A stretch of 64,000 nt of DNA from Centipeda felix (GTDB taxonomy: Bacteria > Bacillota > Negativicutes > Selenomonadales > Selenomonadaceae). The stretch's first letter is position 1. Each line of letters starts with the position of its first letter. The DNA lies in the NCBI RefSeq assembly GCF_900186465.1, contig NZ_LT891958.1, positions 186,001 to 250,000 of the forward strand, given 5' to 3'. Positions 17,630-26,466 of this stretch are shown piece after piece. Position numbers and translations under genes: made by a program. The notes under the pieces are model-generated. The model did not search any database, had not been told where the DNA came from, and saw only the letters and a list, made by a program, of their open reading frames with translations.

Positions 17630-18748
17630 ATGAACCATACAAAAACAAAAGCACCATTTCGCTATGACATTGTGGGAAGCTTTCTGCGCCCCGCCGCACT
17701 CATGAAGATGCGTGAGGCATACGCCGCAGGAAATGCAGGCGCAGAGGAACTGCGTGCAGCGGAGGATACGGCAATCCGTGACCTCGTCGCAAAGGAGAAG
17801 GAGGTTGGGCTGCGCGCGGTCACGGACGGCGAGTTCCGCCGCCGTTACTGGCATCTGGACTTTCTTGCAACACTGGGCGGCGTCGAAGAGGTCGGTGCAT
17901 CGCATTGGTCGGTCGCGTTCAAGGGCGCACAGCCAAAGGCGGCGACGGTAAAAATTGTGGACAAGGTGGACTTCGGAGCGCATCCGTTCCTCGACCACTT
18001 CCGATTTTTGAACGGTCTCGCAGGGGATGCCGTCGCAAAGATGACCATCCCCTCGCCCAGCATGCTGCACCTCATCTGCTGCGTGCGTGCGACAGACTAC
18101 GCGCCGATTCCGCGCTACGAGAACGAGGATGCGCTCTTTGAGGACATCGCACTCGCCTATCAGAAGGCCATCCGTGCATTCTATGAGGCAGGCTGCCGCT
18201 ATCTGCAGCTCGACGATACGTCCTGGGGCGAGTTCTGCGATCCCGAGAAACGTGCCGCATACAAGGCACGCGGCTTCGACCTCGACCGCATCGAGCGTGC
18301 CTACGTTGCCATGATCAACCGTGCATTGGAGGCAAAGCCTGCGGACATGACGATTACCATGCACATCTGCCGCGGGAATTTCCGCTCAACATGGTTCTCC
18401 TCGGGCGGCTATGAGCCCGTCGCGGAGATTCTCTTCGGCGGCTGCCATGTCGACGGCTTCTTCCTCGAATATGATTCCGACCGTGCAGGCGGGTTTGCCC
18501 CCCTCGACTATATCAAGGATCAGCGCGTCGTCCTCGGACTGGTCACTTCGAAATCGGGCACACTCGAAAAGAAGGATGATATTGTCGCCCGCATCCACGA
18601 GGCGGCGAAGCACGTCCCGCTCGATCAGCTCTGCCTCAGCCCGCAGTGCGGCTTCTCCTCGACCGAAGAGGGAAACCTCCTGACGGAGGAGGAGCAGTGG
18701 AACAAACTGCGCTTTATCAAGGAGATCGCGGAATCCGTCTGGAAGTGA
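17630..18748 (+). CDS. MetE C-terminal domain homologue (YxjG/YxjH-type, cobalamin-independent methionine synthase fold)
   Basis: The 372-residue protein has the single TIM-barrel catalytic domain of cobalamin-independent methionine synthase without the N-terminal half of MetE. Visible features are the phosphate-side start DIVGSFLRPAAL, VTDGEFRRRYWHLDF, YLQLDDTSWGEFCD and the zinc-ligand set: MHICRGN (His and Cys), the glutamate in FLEYDSD and the cysteine in SPQCGFSS. All four ligands are present, so it is probably an active methyltransferase to a thiol. The methyl donor is unknown; YxjG/YxjH relatives in Bacillus are controlled with sulfur metabolism. I start at 17630 because the AGGGGG site is eight bases upstream, while the ATG at 17624 is too close. 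Confidence 0.88.
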   Translation: MNHTKTKAPFRYDIVGSFLRPAALMKMREAYAAGNAGAEELRAAEDTAIRDLVAKEKEVGLRAVTDGEFRRRYWHLDFLATLGGVEEVGASHWSVAFKGAQPKAATVKIVDKVDFGAHPFLDHFRFLNGLAGDAVAKMTIPSPSMLHLICCVRATDYAPIPRYENEDALFEDIALAYQKAIRAFYEAGCRYLQLDDTSWGEFCDPEKRAAYKARGFDLDRIERAYVAMINRALEAKPADMTITMHICRGNFRSTWFSSGGYEPVAEILFGGCHVDGFFLEYDSDRAGGFAPLDYIKDQRVVLGLVTSKSGTLEKKDDIVARIHEAAKHVPLDQLCLSPQCGFSSTEEGNLLTEEEQWNKLRFIKEIAESVWK

Positions 18749-18766
18749 GCACGTGTGATACAGCAG

Positions 18767-18807
18767 CGGCGGCACATCAGTCATTCGTACCGATGTGCCG
18801 CCGTTTT
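18767..18807 (+). terminator. Terminator after the MetE-like gene
   Basis: CGGCGGCACATC (18767-18778) pairs with GATGTGCCGCCG (18792-18803) and is followed by TTTT. It closes the plus-strand unit; ttdB converges from the other side 11 bp further on. Confidence 0.88.
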
Positions 18808-18817
18808 CTTTGCATGT

Positions 18818-19429
18818 TTATTTGATAAACCCAACTTGCTTACAAATTTCTTCGCACGCCTTTTCCTTACGTTCGTTGAAGATCACCTTGTTTTCCTCAA
18901 ATAGATTGCGCCCGTGGCTGTCGATGGAGACAATGAGCGGACCAAACTCCTTCACCTTGCACGTCCAGAGCGTTTCGGGCATCCCAAGGTCGAGCCAGTT
19001 CGCGTCCACGATCTCCTCGACACAGGTTGCGGCGACGACGGCGCAGCCAGCCGGAAAGACACAGTGGAGCGCCTTATGGTCACGACAGCCACGCATTGTG
19101 CCGTCTTTCATGCCGCCCTTGCCGATGATGAGCCGTACACCCGTCTCAGCAATAAACGCCTCCTCGAATTTCTCCATGCGCATACTGGTTGTTGGTCCGA
19201 CCGTGACCATCTCATATTTTCCCTCACCGCGTTTACGGATGATGGGGCCTGCATGGAGAATGGCACCGTTCTCCACATCGACGGGAAGCTTCCTCCCCTC
19301 CTCGATGACGCGGCGATGCGCCACGTCACGGCAGGTTGTGAGATACCCGGTGAGGTAGATCACATCACCAACGTTGATGTCCGCGAGATCTTCGGGCTGA
19401 ATCGGGGTCGTCAGAACTTTCTTCTCCAT
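18818..19429 (-). CDS. ttdB: L(+)-tartrate dehydratase beta subunit
   Basis: With TtdA this iron-sulfur enzyme dehydrates L-tartrate to oxaloacetate. The 203-residue product follows E. coli TtdB almost segment by segment as I recall it: [70 protein letters not shown], and the ending [11 protein letters not shown]. These occur in class I fumarase C-terminal domains too, so fumarase remains an alternative. The gene order with a DASS transporter and a divergent LysR regulator is that of the E. coli ttd locus. Its ATG overlaps the last base of the ttdA stop codon, so the pair is coupled. Confidence 0.88.
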   Translation of the reverse strand: MEKKVLTTPIQPEDLADINVGDVIYLTGYLTTCRDVAHRRVIEEGRKLPVDVENGAILHAGPIIRKRGEGKYEMVTVGPTTSMRMEKFEEAFIAETGVRLIIGKGGMKDGTMRGCRDHKALHCVFPAGCAVVAATCVEEIVDANWLDLGMPETLWTCKVKEFGPLIVSIDSHGRNLFEENKVIFNERKEKACEEICKQVGFIK

Positions 19430-20328
19430 CAGAAATCCACCTCCGCATGCGAGAGAATCTTATAGTCAAGATTCTTGTCAAAGATGATGTGTCCGCGCCG
19501 ATGCGACCAGCAGCCGACATTTACGGCGACGCCGATTACGGACGGATGGCGCGCGCTGTTCTCGATATTCACGCCGAGCACGGAGTGTTTGCCCATGAGT
19601 CCCTGCGGACCAAGCCCGATGGCGTTGATGCCGTCCTCGAGCAGCTGCTCCATCTTAGCGGCACGCGGATTTGGATTGTGTGACCCAATGGGGCGCATGA
19701 GTGCCTTCTTTGAGTGGAGCGCCGCAACCTCGACCGACGTGCCGACACCAACGCCAACGAGCAGCGGCGGGCAGGCATTCAGCCCATAGCTCGTCATAAC
19801 ATCGAGCACAAAACGTGTCACGCCCTCGTAGCCCTCGCCCGGCATCAGCACCATTGCCTTGCCCGGCAGCGTGCAGCCGCCGCCCGCCATATAGGTATGG
19901 ATCTCGATATCGTCACGGTCAGGCACGATCTCCCAAAAAATCGACGGAATCTCTTTACCGACGTTCTTGCCCGTGTTAAACTCGTCAAACGTCTCCACGG
20001 CGTTGTGTCTGAGAGGCGCGTCCGCCGTCGCCTGTACGACAGCCGCGTGCAGGATCTCCTCCATCGCGCCCATATATGGGAAGTCCGCCCCGCATTTCAG
20101 GAAGAACTGCGCCGCGCCCGTGTCTTGACAGCTCGGGCGGTTCAGCTTCATCGCGAGTTCCTGATTCTTCTCCATCGTCTCATAGATTGACTTCGCCAAA
20201 GGAGCATCCTCCTCACCAGCGAGTTCGGCGATCTTGGCCCGCACATCATCCGGCAAGCGCTTCCCCGTGTACGCTACGAACTTCGCGAGCACATCCGTCA
20301 TGCGCGCAGAGGCTTCCGCTTTCGTCAT
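19429..20328 (-). CDS. ttdA: L(+)-tartrate dehydratase alpha subunit
   Basis: The catalytic [4Fe-4S] subunit of the dehydratase, 299 residues, close to E. coli TtdA in length. Shared segments include [22 protein letters not shown] followed by [33 protein letters not shown] and [15 protein letters not shown]. The cysteines in SCQD, GGGCT and VGCW are the expected cluster ligands. The [13 protein letters not shown] block favours tartrate dehydratase over fumarase in my judgement. I use the ATG at 20328, preceded by AAAGGAGAG; the longer frame starts in the upstream intergenic DNA. It lies 46 bp after the transporter gene. Confidence 0.88.
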   Translation of the reverse strand: MTKAEASARMTDVLAKFVAYTGKRLPDDVRAKIAELAGEEDAPLAKSIYETMEKNQELAMKLNRPSCQDTGAAQFFLKCGADFPYMGAMEEILHAAVVQATADAPLRHNAVETFDEFNTGKNVGKEIPSIFWEIVPDRDDIEIHTYMAGGGCTLPGKAMVLMPGEGYEGVTRFVLDVMTSYGLNACPPLLVGVGVGTSVEVAALHSKKALMRPIGSHNPNPRAAKMEQLLEDGINAIGLGPQGLMGKHSVLGVNIENSARHPSVIGVAVNVGCWSHRRGHIIFDKNLDYKILSHAEVDF

Positions 20329-20374
20329 AGAAATCTCTCCTTTATATAAATACACAGAGTTACCGAACACAACG

Positions 20375-21775
20375 TTACCAAATACCGAGGAGCTTCCACC
20401 AGACGGGGCCGATGCCGATCCATATAAGGATGTTGATGACGGAGCAGAGGAAGCCCATCCTCCACCACTGTTCCTGCGTCACATAGCCCGCACCGAAGTA
20501 GATGGGAGCCGACCCTGTGGAGTAATGTGTCAGCCCCGCCATAAGATTCGAGAGAAAAGCCAGTCCGAGCGCGGCGAGATAGGGCGGTGCGCCTGCAGCC
20601 ACGGCGACGGCGAGGAACGCCGCATACATCGCTGTTGCATGCCCCGAGAGGCTCGCAAAACCATAGTGACTGTAGAGGTAGACCAGAAAGAGAATGCCGA
20701 GTGTCAGACCCCATGAAATCCCTGTCATCGCCCCCGTGACGCTGGCGGCGAACCATGGAATAAAGCCAATCTTATTCAGTGCACCCGCAAGGCTGACGAC
20801 GCCGCCCATCCACATCATGCCATCCCATGCGCCCTTTTCCTTCAGCACATCCTCCCATGTGAGGACGCCTGTGAGGAGCATTGCCGTCACACCGAGCAGA
20901 GCGGCAATGGTTGCATTCACGCCCGTATAGCCCGATGTACTCCAAAGGAGAAGCGCACCGACAAAGATGCCGCAGATGATTTTCTCATCGCGTGTCATCC
21001 GGCCCATCTCCGTAAGTTTTTCACGCGCAAGTGACTGCGCCTCGGGCGTTTTCCGAATCTCGGGAGGATAGAACTTATAGAGGACATAGGGCAAAACAAT
21101 CATCGAAAGCAGGACGGGCACGATGCCCGCCGTCGCCCAAAGGCCCCACGAGAGTTCGATCCCAGCCGTGTCGCGCGCCAGCTCCGCCATCAGGGGGTTC
21201 GGTGCGCACGCCGTCAAAAACGCAGCGGCAATCGGCGCATCCACCTGGAAGGATACAACGAGCAGGAACGCACCGATTCTGCGCGCTGTCGCGCCCGGCT
21301 CCGACCCAAAAACCGAGGCGAGACTGCGTACAATCGGAAAGAGAATACCGCCCGAACGTGCGGTGTTCGACGGCGTTGCGGGCGCAATGATGAAGTCGCT
21401 GAGAACAAGCGTATAGGCTAGTTTCAGGCTGCTCGATCCAAATTTCAGAATGAGACAGTAGGCGATCCGCCGCCCGAGTCCCGTCTTGATGAAGCCCTGT
21501 GCGAAGAGGAACGCCGACACAATCAGCCAAATGACCGTATTGCTGAATCCCGCGAGTGCCTCTGCCGGCTTGATCGTATTGGTCAGCGCCGCAAATGTAA
21601 TCGCCGCAAGTGCGACCGTTCCAAGCGGGAATGGCTGCAAAATGAACCCCAGAATCGTCCCCGCGAAGATCGCAAACAGATGCCATGCCGCAGGAGTCAG
21701 CCCATCGGGTATCGGCATGAACCAGAGGACGGCAATCAGTCCTGCCGTCAGAAAGCATCGTACTCCCTTACTCAA
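20375..21775 (-). CDS. ttdT: DASS family anion transporter, probable L-tartrate/succinate antiporter
   Basis: A 466-residue membrane protein of the DASS/CitT family with about twelve hydrophobic segments. The family blocks GFSNTVIWLIVSAFLFAQG, GLGRRIAYCLILKFG, IIAPATPSNTARSGGILFPI and the late YSTGSAPIYFGAGYV resemble TtdT and CitT of E. coli, which exchange a carboxylate for succinate. Its place ahead of ttdAB supports tartrate uptake. No ATG fits; I place the start at TTG 21775, because AGGGAGGGA lies about six bases upstream and the resulting N terminus leads directly into the first helix. Confidence 0.85.
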   Translation of the reverse strand: MSKGVRCFLTAGLIAVLWFMPIPDGLTPAAWHLFAIFAGTILGFILQPFPLGTVALAAITFAALTNTIKPAEALAGFSNTVIWLIVSAFLFAQGFIKTGLGRRIAYCLILKFGSSSLKLAYTLVLSDFIIAPATPSNTARSGGILFPIVRSLASVFGSEPGATARRIGAFLLVVSFQVDAPIAAAFLTACAPNPLMAELARDTAGIELSWGLWATAGIVPVLLSMIVLPYVLYKFYPPEIRKTPEAQSLAREKLTEMGRMTRDEKIICGIFVGALLLWSTSGYTGVNATIAALLGVTAMLLTGVLTWEDVLKEKGAWDGMMWMGGVVSLAGALNKIGFIPWFAASVTGAMTGISWGLTLGILFLVYLYSHYGFASLSGHATAMYAAFLAVAVAAGAPPYLAALGLAFLSNLMAGLTHYSTGSAPIYFGAGYVTQEQWWRMGFLCSVINILIWIGIGPVWWKLLGIW

Positions 21776-21921
21776 AAGAGTTCCCTCCCTTAATGATATA
21801 TAATACACAGTGGACGGTTGTTCGCCCATTCCTCCGAGAGCATCTGCACAGACTCTTTACTTATATTTGATTATACGTTATTCTTTCCTATAAGTCGAAT
21901 ACGTAAAATCCTATTTTATTG

Positions 21922-21937
21922 ATAAGAAAAATCTTAT
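21922..21937. promoter_or_regulatory. Candidate LysR operator between ttdT and the LysR gene
   Basis: ATAAGA (21922-21927) and TCTTAT (21932-21937) form a perfect inverted repeat with a four-base spacer and contain the T-N11-A core of LysR binding sites. It lies 14 bp before the LysR start codon in the 175-bp divergent region, so it could serve autoregulation and activation of ttdTAB. Confidence 0.55.
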
Positions 21938-21950
21938 ATCGAGGTGCATC

Positions 21951-22868
21951 ATGGAGTTCCGACAGTTCCGCTATATCTTAAAAATTGCCGAGGAGGGCAC
22001 ACTCTCAAGTGCAGCGAAAAAACTCTACGTCTCACAGCCATCGCTCTCACAGATGCTTGCCGCCCAGGAAAAGAAGATCGGGGCACCGCTTTTCGACCGC
22101 GGCGGCACATGCCTCACACCAACCGCTGTCGGCAGGCTGTATCTTGAAACAGCGCGCAGCATCATCGCACTCGACGAAGCGTTCCATCAGCAGGTGGACG
22201 ACTGCATGCGCGGCGCAGCAGGTAATGTGACGGTTGGGCTGACGCAGTTTCGCAGTACACATCTTCTCGCGCCCATGTTGCCCGCCTTTCGTGCAAAATA
22301 TCCAAAGATCATGCTGCATCTTCGCGAGGACACGACCTACCGACTCGAGGAGCTTGCCGAGGCGGGGGAGACGGACTGCATCATTTCGCTGCTGCCCGTA
22401 AGCGAGCATCGTTTCGACTACGATGTGCTCTTCAAGGAGCGGCTTCTGCTCGCACTGCCTCCCGCGCATCCCATAAGCACGGCTCTCGGACTGTTGCCCG
22501 GTGACCGTACAGCACCGCCAATCGTCCCGCTTGCCGCACTTCGCGACACACCGTTCCTCCTGATGCACCGCGAGCAGAAACTCCATGATACGCTCTTCAT
22601 GTTCTGTAAGGCGGCAGGCTTCCTCCCGCAGGTTACGCTTGAGACGCGCAGCATGAACACGGCACATGCGCTTGCGGGCGCAGGACTCGGTGCCGCGATT
22701 CTCCCCGAAACACTCATTGTCGCTGCACCGCCCGCCAATCCGCCCTGCTACGCTGCCATCGAGGGCGACCCGCACCGCACAATCATCCTTGCCCGTGCAA
22801 AGAACCGCTACCTCCCCCGCGCCGTTGATATTTTTCGAAAGGAACTGCAGGCGTTTTGTGCAAAGTGA
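21951..22868 (+). CDS. LysR-type transcriptional regulator of the tartrate locus
   Basis: The 305-residue protein begins MEFRQFRYILKIAEEGTLSS and has the winged-helix signature AAKKLYVSQPSLSQMLAAQEKKIG with FDRGGTCLTPTAVG, followed by a two-lobed effector domain (about 90-300) with VGLTQFRSTHLLAPMLPAF. It is divergent from ttdT-ttdA-ttdB, as TtdR is in E. coli, so it most likely responds to tartrate or a related dicarboxylate. The effector is inferred from context. A GAGGTG site lies before the ATG and a strong terminator follows the gene. Confidence 0.92.
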   Translation: MEFRQFRYILKIAEEGTLSSAAKKLYVSQPSLSQMLAAQEKKIGAPLFDRGGTCLTPTAVGRLYLETARSIIALDEAFHQQVDDCMRGAAGNVTVGLTQFRSTHLLAPMLPAFRAKYPKIMLHLREDTTYRLEELAEAGETDCIISLLPVSEHRFDYDVLFKERLLLALPPAHPISTALGLLPGDRTAPPIVPLAALRDTPFLLMHREQKLHDTLFMFCKAAGFLPQVTLETRSMNTAHALAGAGLGAAILPETLIVAAPPANPPCYAAIEGDPHRTIILARAKNRYLPRAVDIFRKELQAFCAK

Positions 22869-22879
22869 GGATAAAAAAA

Positions 22880-22914
22880 CTGCTGTACGAAGCTAAAAGA
22901 TCTTCGTACAGCAG
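22880..22914 (+). terminator. Hairpin terminator after the LysR gene
   Basis: CTGCTGTACGAAG (22880-22892) pairs with CTTCGTACAGCAG (22902-22914). The left side is preceded by an A-run, but the right side lacks a T-run, so it terminates best on the minus strand or acts as a stabilising stem. Confidence 0.65.
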
Positions 22915-22932
22915 CCCTGCTTTAATTTTCCA

Positions 22933-23095
22933 GGAATCCATCACCAACAAGAGAAGCCTTCAGACCCGGCGTGATTTTTTCGTCCGATCATGGTGAAAAA
23001 CCGGACACGCGGCAAAGTCTATGTGGGGAATTTCCCGCCGAAATGCGGGAAAAAAGATGCGTCAAGACAGCGCGGCTGAAGTTATCAGTGCTTCC
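22933..23095 (+). repeat. Interspersed 160-bp element, copy 1
   Basis: This stretch is related along most of its length to two others at 31488-31647 and (inverted) 38385-38546. It ends in TTATCAGTGCTTCC, two bases before the complement of the rhodanese stop codon. Its left end, GGAATCCATCACC, is the most diverged of the three. Shared inner blocks are TTTTTT-GTCCGA, GAAAAACCGGAC, a TTTCCCGCCGAA-like block and AAAAAAGATGCGTCAAGA. The central stem is weak in this copy. No transposase is present. Confidence 0.8.
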
Positions 23096-23096
23096 C

Positions 23097-23516
23097 TTAC
23101 TTCACAACATCCCCATGCCAGTTGTTGATTCCGCCCATCTCCACAATATGCGTATAGCCCATGTTCGCGAGCTTCTGCGCCGCCTGCTGACTGCGTGCAC
23201 CGCTGCGGCAGTAGACAAAGATCATCTGATTCTTGTCGGGCAGCTCCTTTGGCGGCACCGTAGTAATGGATTCGTTCGGCACATTGATGGCATGCGGAAT
23301 ATGTCCGCCTGCATATTCCCCCGCGGTCCGCACGTCCAAAATAATATAGTTCGTATTCTCCGCCATCATCCGCTGCGCCTCATCGGATGCGACGCGCTGA
23401 AATGCTGCCATCGCCTCTTCCTTTCCCTCCGATGCCGCTGACGACTGTGCTCCGCCGCAGCCGGAGACAGACAGCATCAGCATAACGACGAACATCAATA
23501 CCATCCATATTCTCAT
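23097..23516 (-). CDS. Rhodanese-domain lipoprotein
   Basis: The 139-residue product has a lipoprotein signal peptide (MRIWMVLMFVVMLMLSVSGC, lipobox VSGC) and a single rhodanese domain. The domain shows YIILDVRTAGEYAGGHIPHA and the active-site loop YCRSGARS, with the catalytic cysteine present. Such proteins move sulfane sulfur or detoxify thiols at the membrane; the partner is unknown. The gene has a consensus-like promoter (TTGCAA, 17 bp, extended TATAAT) and looks monocistronic. The repeat element copy 1 starts two bases after its stop. Confidence 0.9.
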   Translation of the reverse strand: MRIWMVLMFVVMLMLSVSGCGGAQSSAASEGKEEAMAAFQRVASDEAQRMMAENTNYIILDVRTAGEYAGGHIPHAINVPNESITTVPPKELPDKNQMIFVYCRSGARSQQAAQKLANMGYTHIVEMGGINNWHGDVVK

Positions 23517-23549
23517 CGTATCACTCCTTCAAAATAGATTTGTTCTTTT

Positions 23550-23578
23550 ATTATAACAGTTATCCGTATTTTTTGCAA
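23550..23578 (-). promoter_or_regulatory. Promoter of the rhodanese lipoprotein gene
   Basis: On the minus strand TTGCAA (23578-23573) and TATAAT (23555-23550, with TG one base upstream) are spaced by 17 bp. The start codon follows about 34 nt downstream of the -10. Confidence 0.75.
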
Positions 23579-23670
23579 ACGGTATACGAAAAAACCGCCG
23601 CACCAGAATGATGCAGCGGCTCTAAGATAAGAAACTAATTAAAAAATATCATCACACGGCATAAACGCCA

Positions 23671-23698
23671 TTGAAAAATATATACAAATATATATAAT
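23671..23698 (+). promoter_or_regulatory. Promoter of hicAB
   Basis: TTGAAA (23671-23676) and TATAAT (23693-23698) are spaced by 16 bp. The intervening AT repeats (TATATACAAATATATA) give near-palindromic sites where HicB could bind to repress its own operon. Confidence 0.65.
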
Positions 23699-23717
23699 AC
23701 TCTTATGAGGTGAGGAT

Positions 23718-23903
23718 ATGACAACGGCGGAACTGCTAAAACTTCTAAAAAAGAATGGCTGCACCTTCGTCCGAAACGGTGGTCGCCATGACATATACTT
23801 CAGCCCCATAACAGGAAAACAATTTCCCGTCGGTCGACATAACAAAGAAGAAGTTCCAAATGGCACCCTGCAAAATATTCTCAAATGCGCCGGGCTCAAA
23901 TAA
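23718..23903 (+). CDS. hicA: HicA family mRNA interferase toxin
   Basis: This 61-residue double-stranded-RNA-binding-fold toxin cuts mRNA independently of ribosomes when free of HicB. It shows the HicA pattern TTAELLKLLKKNGCTFVR, the catalytic histidine in GGRHDIYFSP, and a basic second half with PVGRHNKEEVPNGTLQNILK. All family positions are present, so it is probably active. hicB begins 16 bp downstream. The pair sits in an accessory-looking segment beside a duplicated gene end. Confidence 0.92.
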   Translation: MTTAELLKLLKKNGCTFVRNGGRHDIYFSPITGKQFPVGRHNKEEVPNGTLQNILKCAGLK

Positions 23904-23919
23904 TTTGGAGGTGTATCCT

Positions 23920-24315
23920 ATGCAGTATATATACCCAGCACTCTTCAAAGCAAACGATGACGGTATCATCGTCACATTCCCAGACCTAGAAGATACGTTT
24001 ACAGACGGTGAAACGATGCAGGAGGCGTTCGAGAATGCCGAAGATGTGTTGAACCTGATGCTGTGGAATCGCGAAGAAGAAAATGCGACAATTCCTCCGC
24101 CATCAACGCCGGAGAAAATTCTAGTGCCACATGGAACTATTCTGACGATGATTAAGGCAGATACTCTCGCCTATCGCAAGCGCCACGATCAAAAGACCAT
24201 TCGTCGCAGTGTGACACTTCCACGTTGGTTGGACAGCATAGCTCGCGAGCGCAATATCAACTTCTCCCAACTGATGCAAAACGCCATTCGCAGAGAATGC
24301 GGCATCAGCAGATAA
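23920..24315 (+). CDS. hicB: HicB family antitoxin
   Basis: The 131-residue antitoxin has the partially degraded RNase H-like HicB fold at the N terminus (YPALFKANDDGIIVTFPDLE followed by a TFTDGETMQEAFENAEDVL block). Its C-terminal DNA-binding part, RRSVTLPRWLDSIARERNIN followed by FSQLMQNAIRRE, reads as a ribbon-helix-helix. It should neutralise HicA and repress the operon. The ATG at 23920 has TTTGGAGG eight bases upstream; the longer frame overlaps hicA without a ribosome site. A terminator follows at once. Confidence 0.9.
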   Translation: MQYIYPALFKANDDGIIVTFPDLEDTFTDGETMQEAFENAEDVLNLMLWNREEENATIPPPSTPEKILVPHGTILTMIKADTLAYRKRHDQKTIRRSVTLPRWLDSIARERNINFSQLMQNAIRRECGISR

Positions 24316-24318
24316 AGA

Positions 24319-24362
24319 ATGCCGTACTGCGGAGCAATAACGCTTCGCAGTACGGCATTTTT
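24319..24362 (+). terminator. Terminator of hicAB
   Basis: ATGCCGTACTGCG (24319-24331) pairs with CGCAGTACGGCAT (24346-24358), followed by TTTT. It starts three bases after the hicB stop codon. Confidence 0.92.
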
Positions 24363-24391
24363 AGCAGTGCCTTTACCCTTTTGCCACCGGC

Positions 24392-24472
24392 CACCGTCAG
24401 TGAAACAGAATCATAATCGCACCGCCGATGGTCGGCAGGGCAGCAATCCAAAAGCGCAAAACAGGCAGCGGC
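24392..24472 (-). pseudogene. 81-bp duplicate of the 3' end of the TSUP transporter gene
   Basis: This segment is identical to 27042-27122 except for one base. It contains the last 25 or so codons and the stop of the TauE/SafE-type gene, in the same orientation, but the rest of the gene is absent. It begins right after the end of flgE (13 bp) and ends before the hicAB terminator. The two copies are direct repeats exactly 2650 bp apart that bracket flgE, the TIGR02530-type gene and the small RHH gene. Confidence 0.92.
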
Positions 24473-24485
24473 TCTGCGTTATGCC

Positions 24486-26069
24486 TTATCGTTTCATGTT
24501 AATCAATGTTTCAAGCATCTCATCTCCGACGGTAATGATTTTGGAGTTGGACTGGAATCCACGTTGTGTGATAATCATATCGGAGAACTGGTCAGCAAGA
24601 TCGACGTTTGACATCTCAAGTGAGGACGGTGTGATTTTTGCTCCCGCGCTCTCAACGGTCTGCCCGCAAACAGCTTTCACGTTGGAGTTGTTCGAGTCCT
24701 GATAGAGGTTTCCACCGAGTTTGGTTAAACCGGACGGGTTCGCAAAAACGGCTACCGCCACCTGTGCCTCTGCACGTCGCACCCCGTTCGTGTATACACC
24801 CGTAATGACACCTGCAGAATCAAATGACACGGATGCAAGGGTACCGCTTGCGTACCCATCTGCGGCAGCCTTGATCGTATCATATCCTGCATACTGCGTG
24901 AGCGGAGATTCGTCATTGGCGAACTGGAGCGAAATTTCATTGGCTTGCCGTGCACCATTGGGTGCTGTCTGCTCAGCAGACAGCGTCGCTACTTCTGAGC
25001 TACTCGCCGTCGTCGGTGGAGGTGCAACGGGCGTAGTGACATGACTGTCCGGATCCGGGGTCACCGTCTGAATGCCTCCGAGAGCACCTGCACGAAGCAC
25101 ACCGTCTTCATCAAAGGAAATTGTGGTCGGCGGTAGCGTATGCTTCGTCTTCGACCCATCGATATTTTTTACCTCCGGATTGCCAACACGGGCAATCCAC
25201 GTACTGGCTTTCTTCGTTACTGTATTGCCATCTTCATCCGTATAAGTCACCGTTGTAACAAGTGCCTTTTCCAAAAAAACGATACTTTCATGTTTACGCC
25301 CAAGCGTGTCAAAATAACCAAACGAGGTTACTTTTGGCATAGATCGACCAATTGTGTAGGTCCCCGATGTCACCGTCTGCTTCGTGCCGTCACTCAGCGA
25401 CAATGTCACAGGCTGTGCCTTACTTGCTGTAATATACATGCCATCGTTCGCGCTTGTTCGCACTTTCGCCGTCGGTGGTGTCGTACTCGTGTCCATGAAT
25501 GTATAGCCTGTAATCATCGACGTGTTGGAATCCAGGTTCTCAGAGTACTTTGAAACCTCCGTTGCCTTGGGCGCCATCATCTTCCCCGCCTCAATGACAA
25601 TATTTTCCGTTGCACCACTTGTCTGGACCTTGGTGTGCTCCGTCGTCTTATTCATCCAGCCCTGAACATAAAGACCGGAACTCGGCAAGACATAGTTTCC
25701 TGCTGCGTCAAACTCAAATGCTCCGTTACGCGTGTAAAAGGTCTGCTCCCCCTGCTTCACCATAAAGAGTGCATTTCCCGTTAAGGCAAGGTCGGTATTC
25801 TTTCCCGTTCCCTGTACAGCGCCGTCACCAAAGATAGTATCGATGCCGCCAACACTTACGCCAAGACCGATCTGTTTGGGATTTGTTCCGCCAATCGTCG
25901 TACCCGGGCTCGATGCACCTGAGAGCGTCTGCGAGAGCATGTCCTCAAAGGTCACACGCCCCCGCTTGAACCCCGTCGTATTTACATTGGCAATGTTGTT
26001 GCCAATGACATCCATACGCGTGTTATGACTTTTCAGCCCTGATACTCCTGAAAAGAGTGAACGCATCAT
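24486..26069 (-). CDS. flgE: Flagellar hook protein FlgE
   Basis: FlgE builds the curved hook outside the cell. The 527-residue product begins MMRSLFSGVSGLKSHNTRMD and has the rod-hook N-terminal motif VIGNNIANVNTTGFKRGRVTF, then GNALFMVKQGEQTFYTRNGAF, a large variable middle domain (about 150-420) and the C-terminal motif LEMSNVDLADQFSDMIITQR followed by NSKIITVGDEMLETLINMKR. Both conserved coiled-coil ends are present, so it is intact. The insert makes it longer than the E. coli protein. It follows the TIGR02530-type gene but lies 21 kb from the main flagellar operon, and flgD and fliK are not next to it. Confidence 0.95.
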   Translation of the reverse strand: MMRSLFSGVSGLKSHNTRMDVIGNNIANVNTTGFKRGRVTFEDMLSQTLSGASSPGTTIGGTNPKQIGLGVSVGGIDTIFGDGAVQGTGKNTDLALTGNALFMVKQGEQTFYTRNGAFEFDAAGNYVLPSSGLYVQGWMNKTTEHTKVQTSGATENIVIEAGKMMAPKATEVSKYSENLDSNTSMITGYTFMDTSTTPPTAKVRTSANDGMYITASKAQPVTLSLSDGTKQTVTSGTYTIGRSMPKVTSFGYFDTLGRKHESIVFLEKALVTTVTYTDEDGNTVTKKASTWIARVGNPEVKNIDGSKTKHTLPPTTISFDEDGVLRAGALGGIQTVTPDPDSHVTTPVAPPPTTASSSEVATLSAEQTAPNGARQANEISLQFANDESPLTQYAGYDTIKAAADGYASGTLASVSFDSAGVITGVYTNGVRRAEAQVAVAVFANPSGLTKLGGNLYQDSNNSNVKAVCGQTVESAGAKITPSSLEMSNVDLADQFSDMIITQRGFQSNSKIITVGDEMLETLINMKR

Positions 26070-26091
26070 AATAAATCTCTCCCCTCACATA

Positions 26092-26466
26092 TTACAAAAT
26101 GGCAGCACTGTCGATGTTGGTAAAGATGTTTTCCTTCGCACTCGCGTCATCGAGTGCCGTGATCACCGTGCGATTTTTTACGCTGACGACCATGGCAAGC
26201 CCATGACTCATGTAAATGAGCGCATCGCGCACGCCCTTTGCCGCCATACGATCAACCGCATCATCAATCCGTGCGAGATCATCTGCCGTGAGATCGACGC
26301 CGCGCTGTTCGATCCGCGCCTTTGCATGCGCCGAGAAACGCGTACGGCTCTCCGCCTGATTGAGCAGTGCCTGAAAAGCATCCATGGGTAGAGACGCTCC
26401 CTGTCCCCTGCCGACGCGTGCGCTTCCCTGCTCGGCGCCCCCTTGTACAGCAGTATTTACTTTCAT
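26092..26466 (-). CDS. TIGR02530-type flagellar operon protein
   Basis: This 124-residue soluble protein has the family's core: RTRFSAHAKARIEQRGVDLT, DDAVDRMAAKGVRDALIYM and VVSVKNRTVITALD, then ENIFTNIDSAAIL at the end. In Firmicutes and Negativicutes it is normally encoded between flgD and flgE; its role is unknown but it may assist hook assembly. Here it is 22 bp upstream of flgE with no flgD. The glycine- and glutamine-rich N terminus is unstructured-looking. Confidence 0.85.
   Translation of the reverse strand: MKVNTAVQGGAEQGSARVGRGQGASLPMDAFQALLNQAESRTRFSAHAKARIEQRGVDLTADDLARIDDAVDRMAAKGVRDALIYMSHGLAMVVSVKNRTVITALDDASAKENIFTNIDSAAIL

Noticed and set aside
22971-23441. Plus-strand frame starting in repeat copy 1
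   Set aside because: It translates the repeat and then the complement of the rhodanese gene, so it is not a gene.
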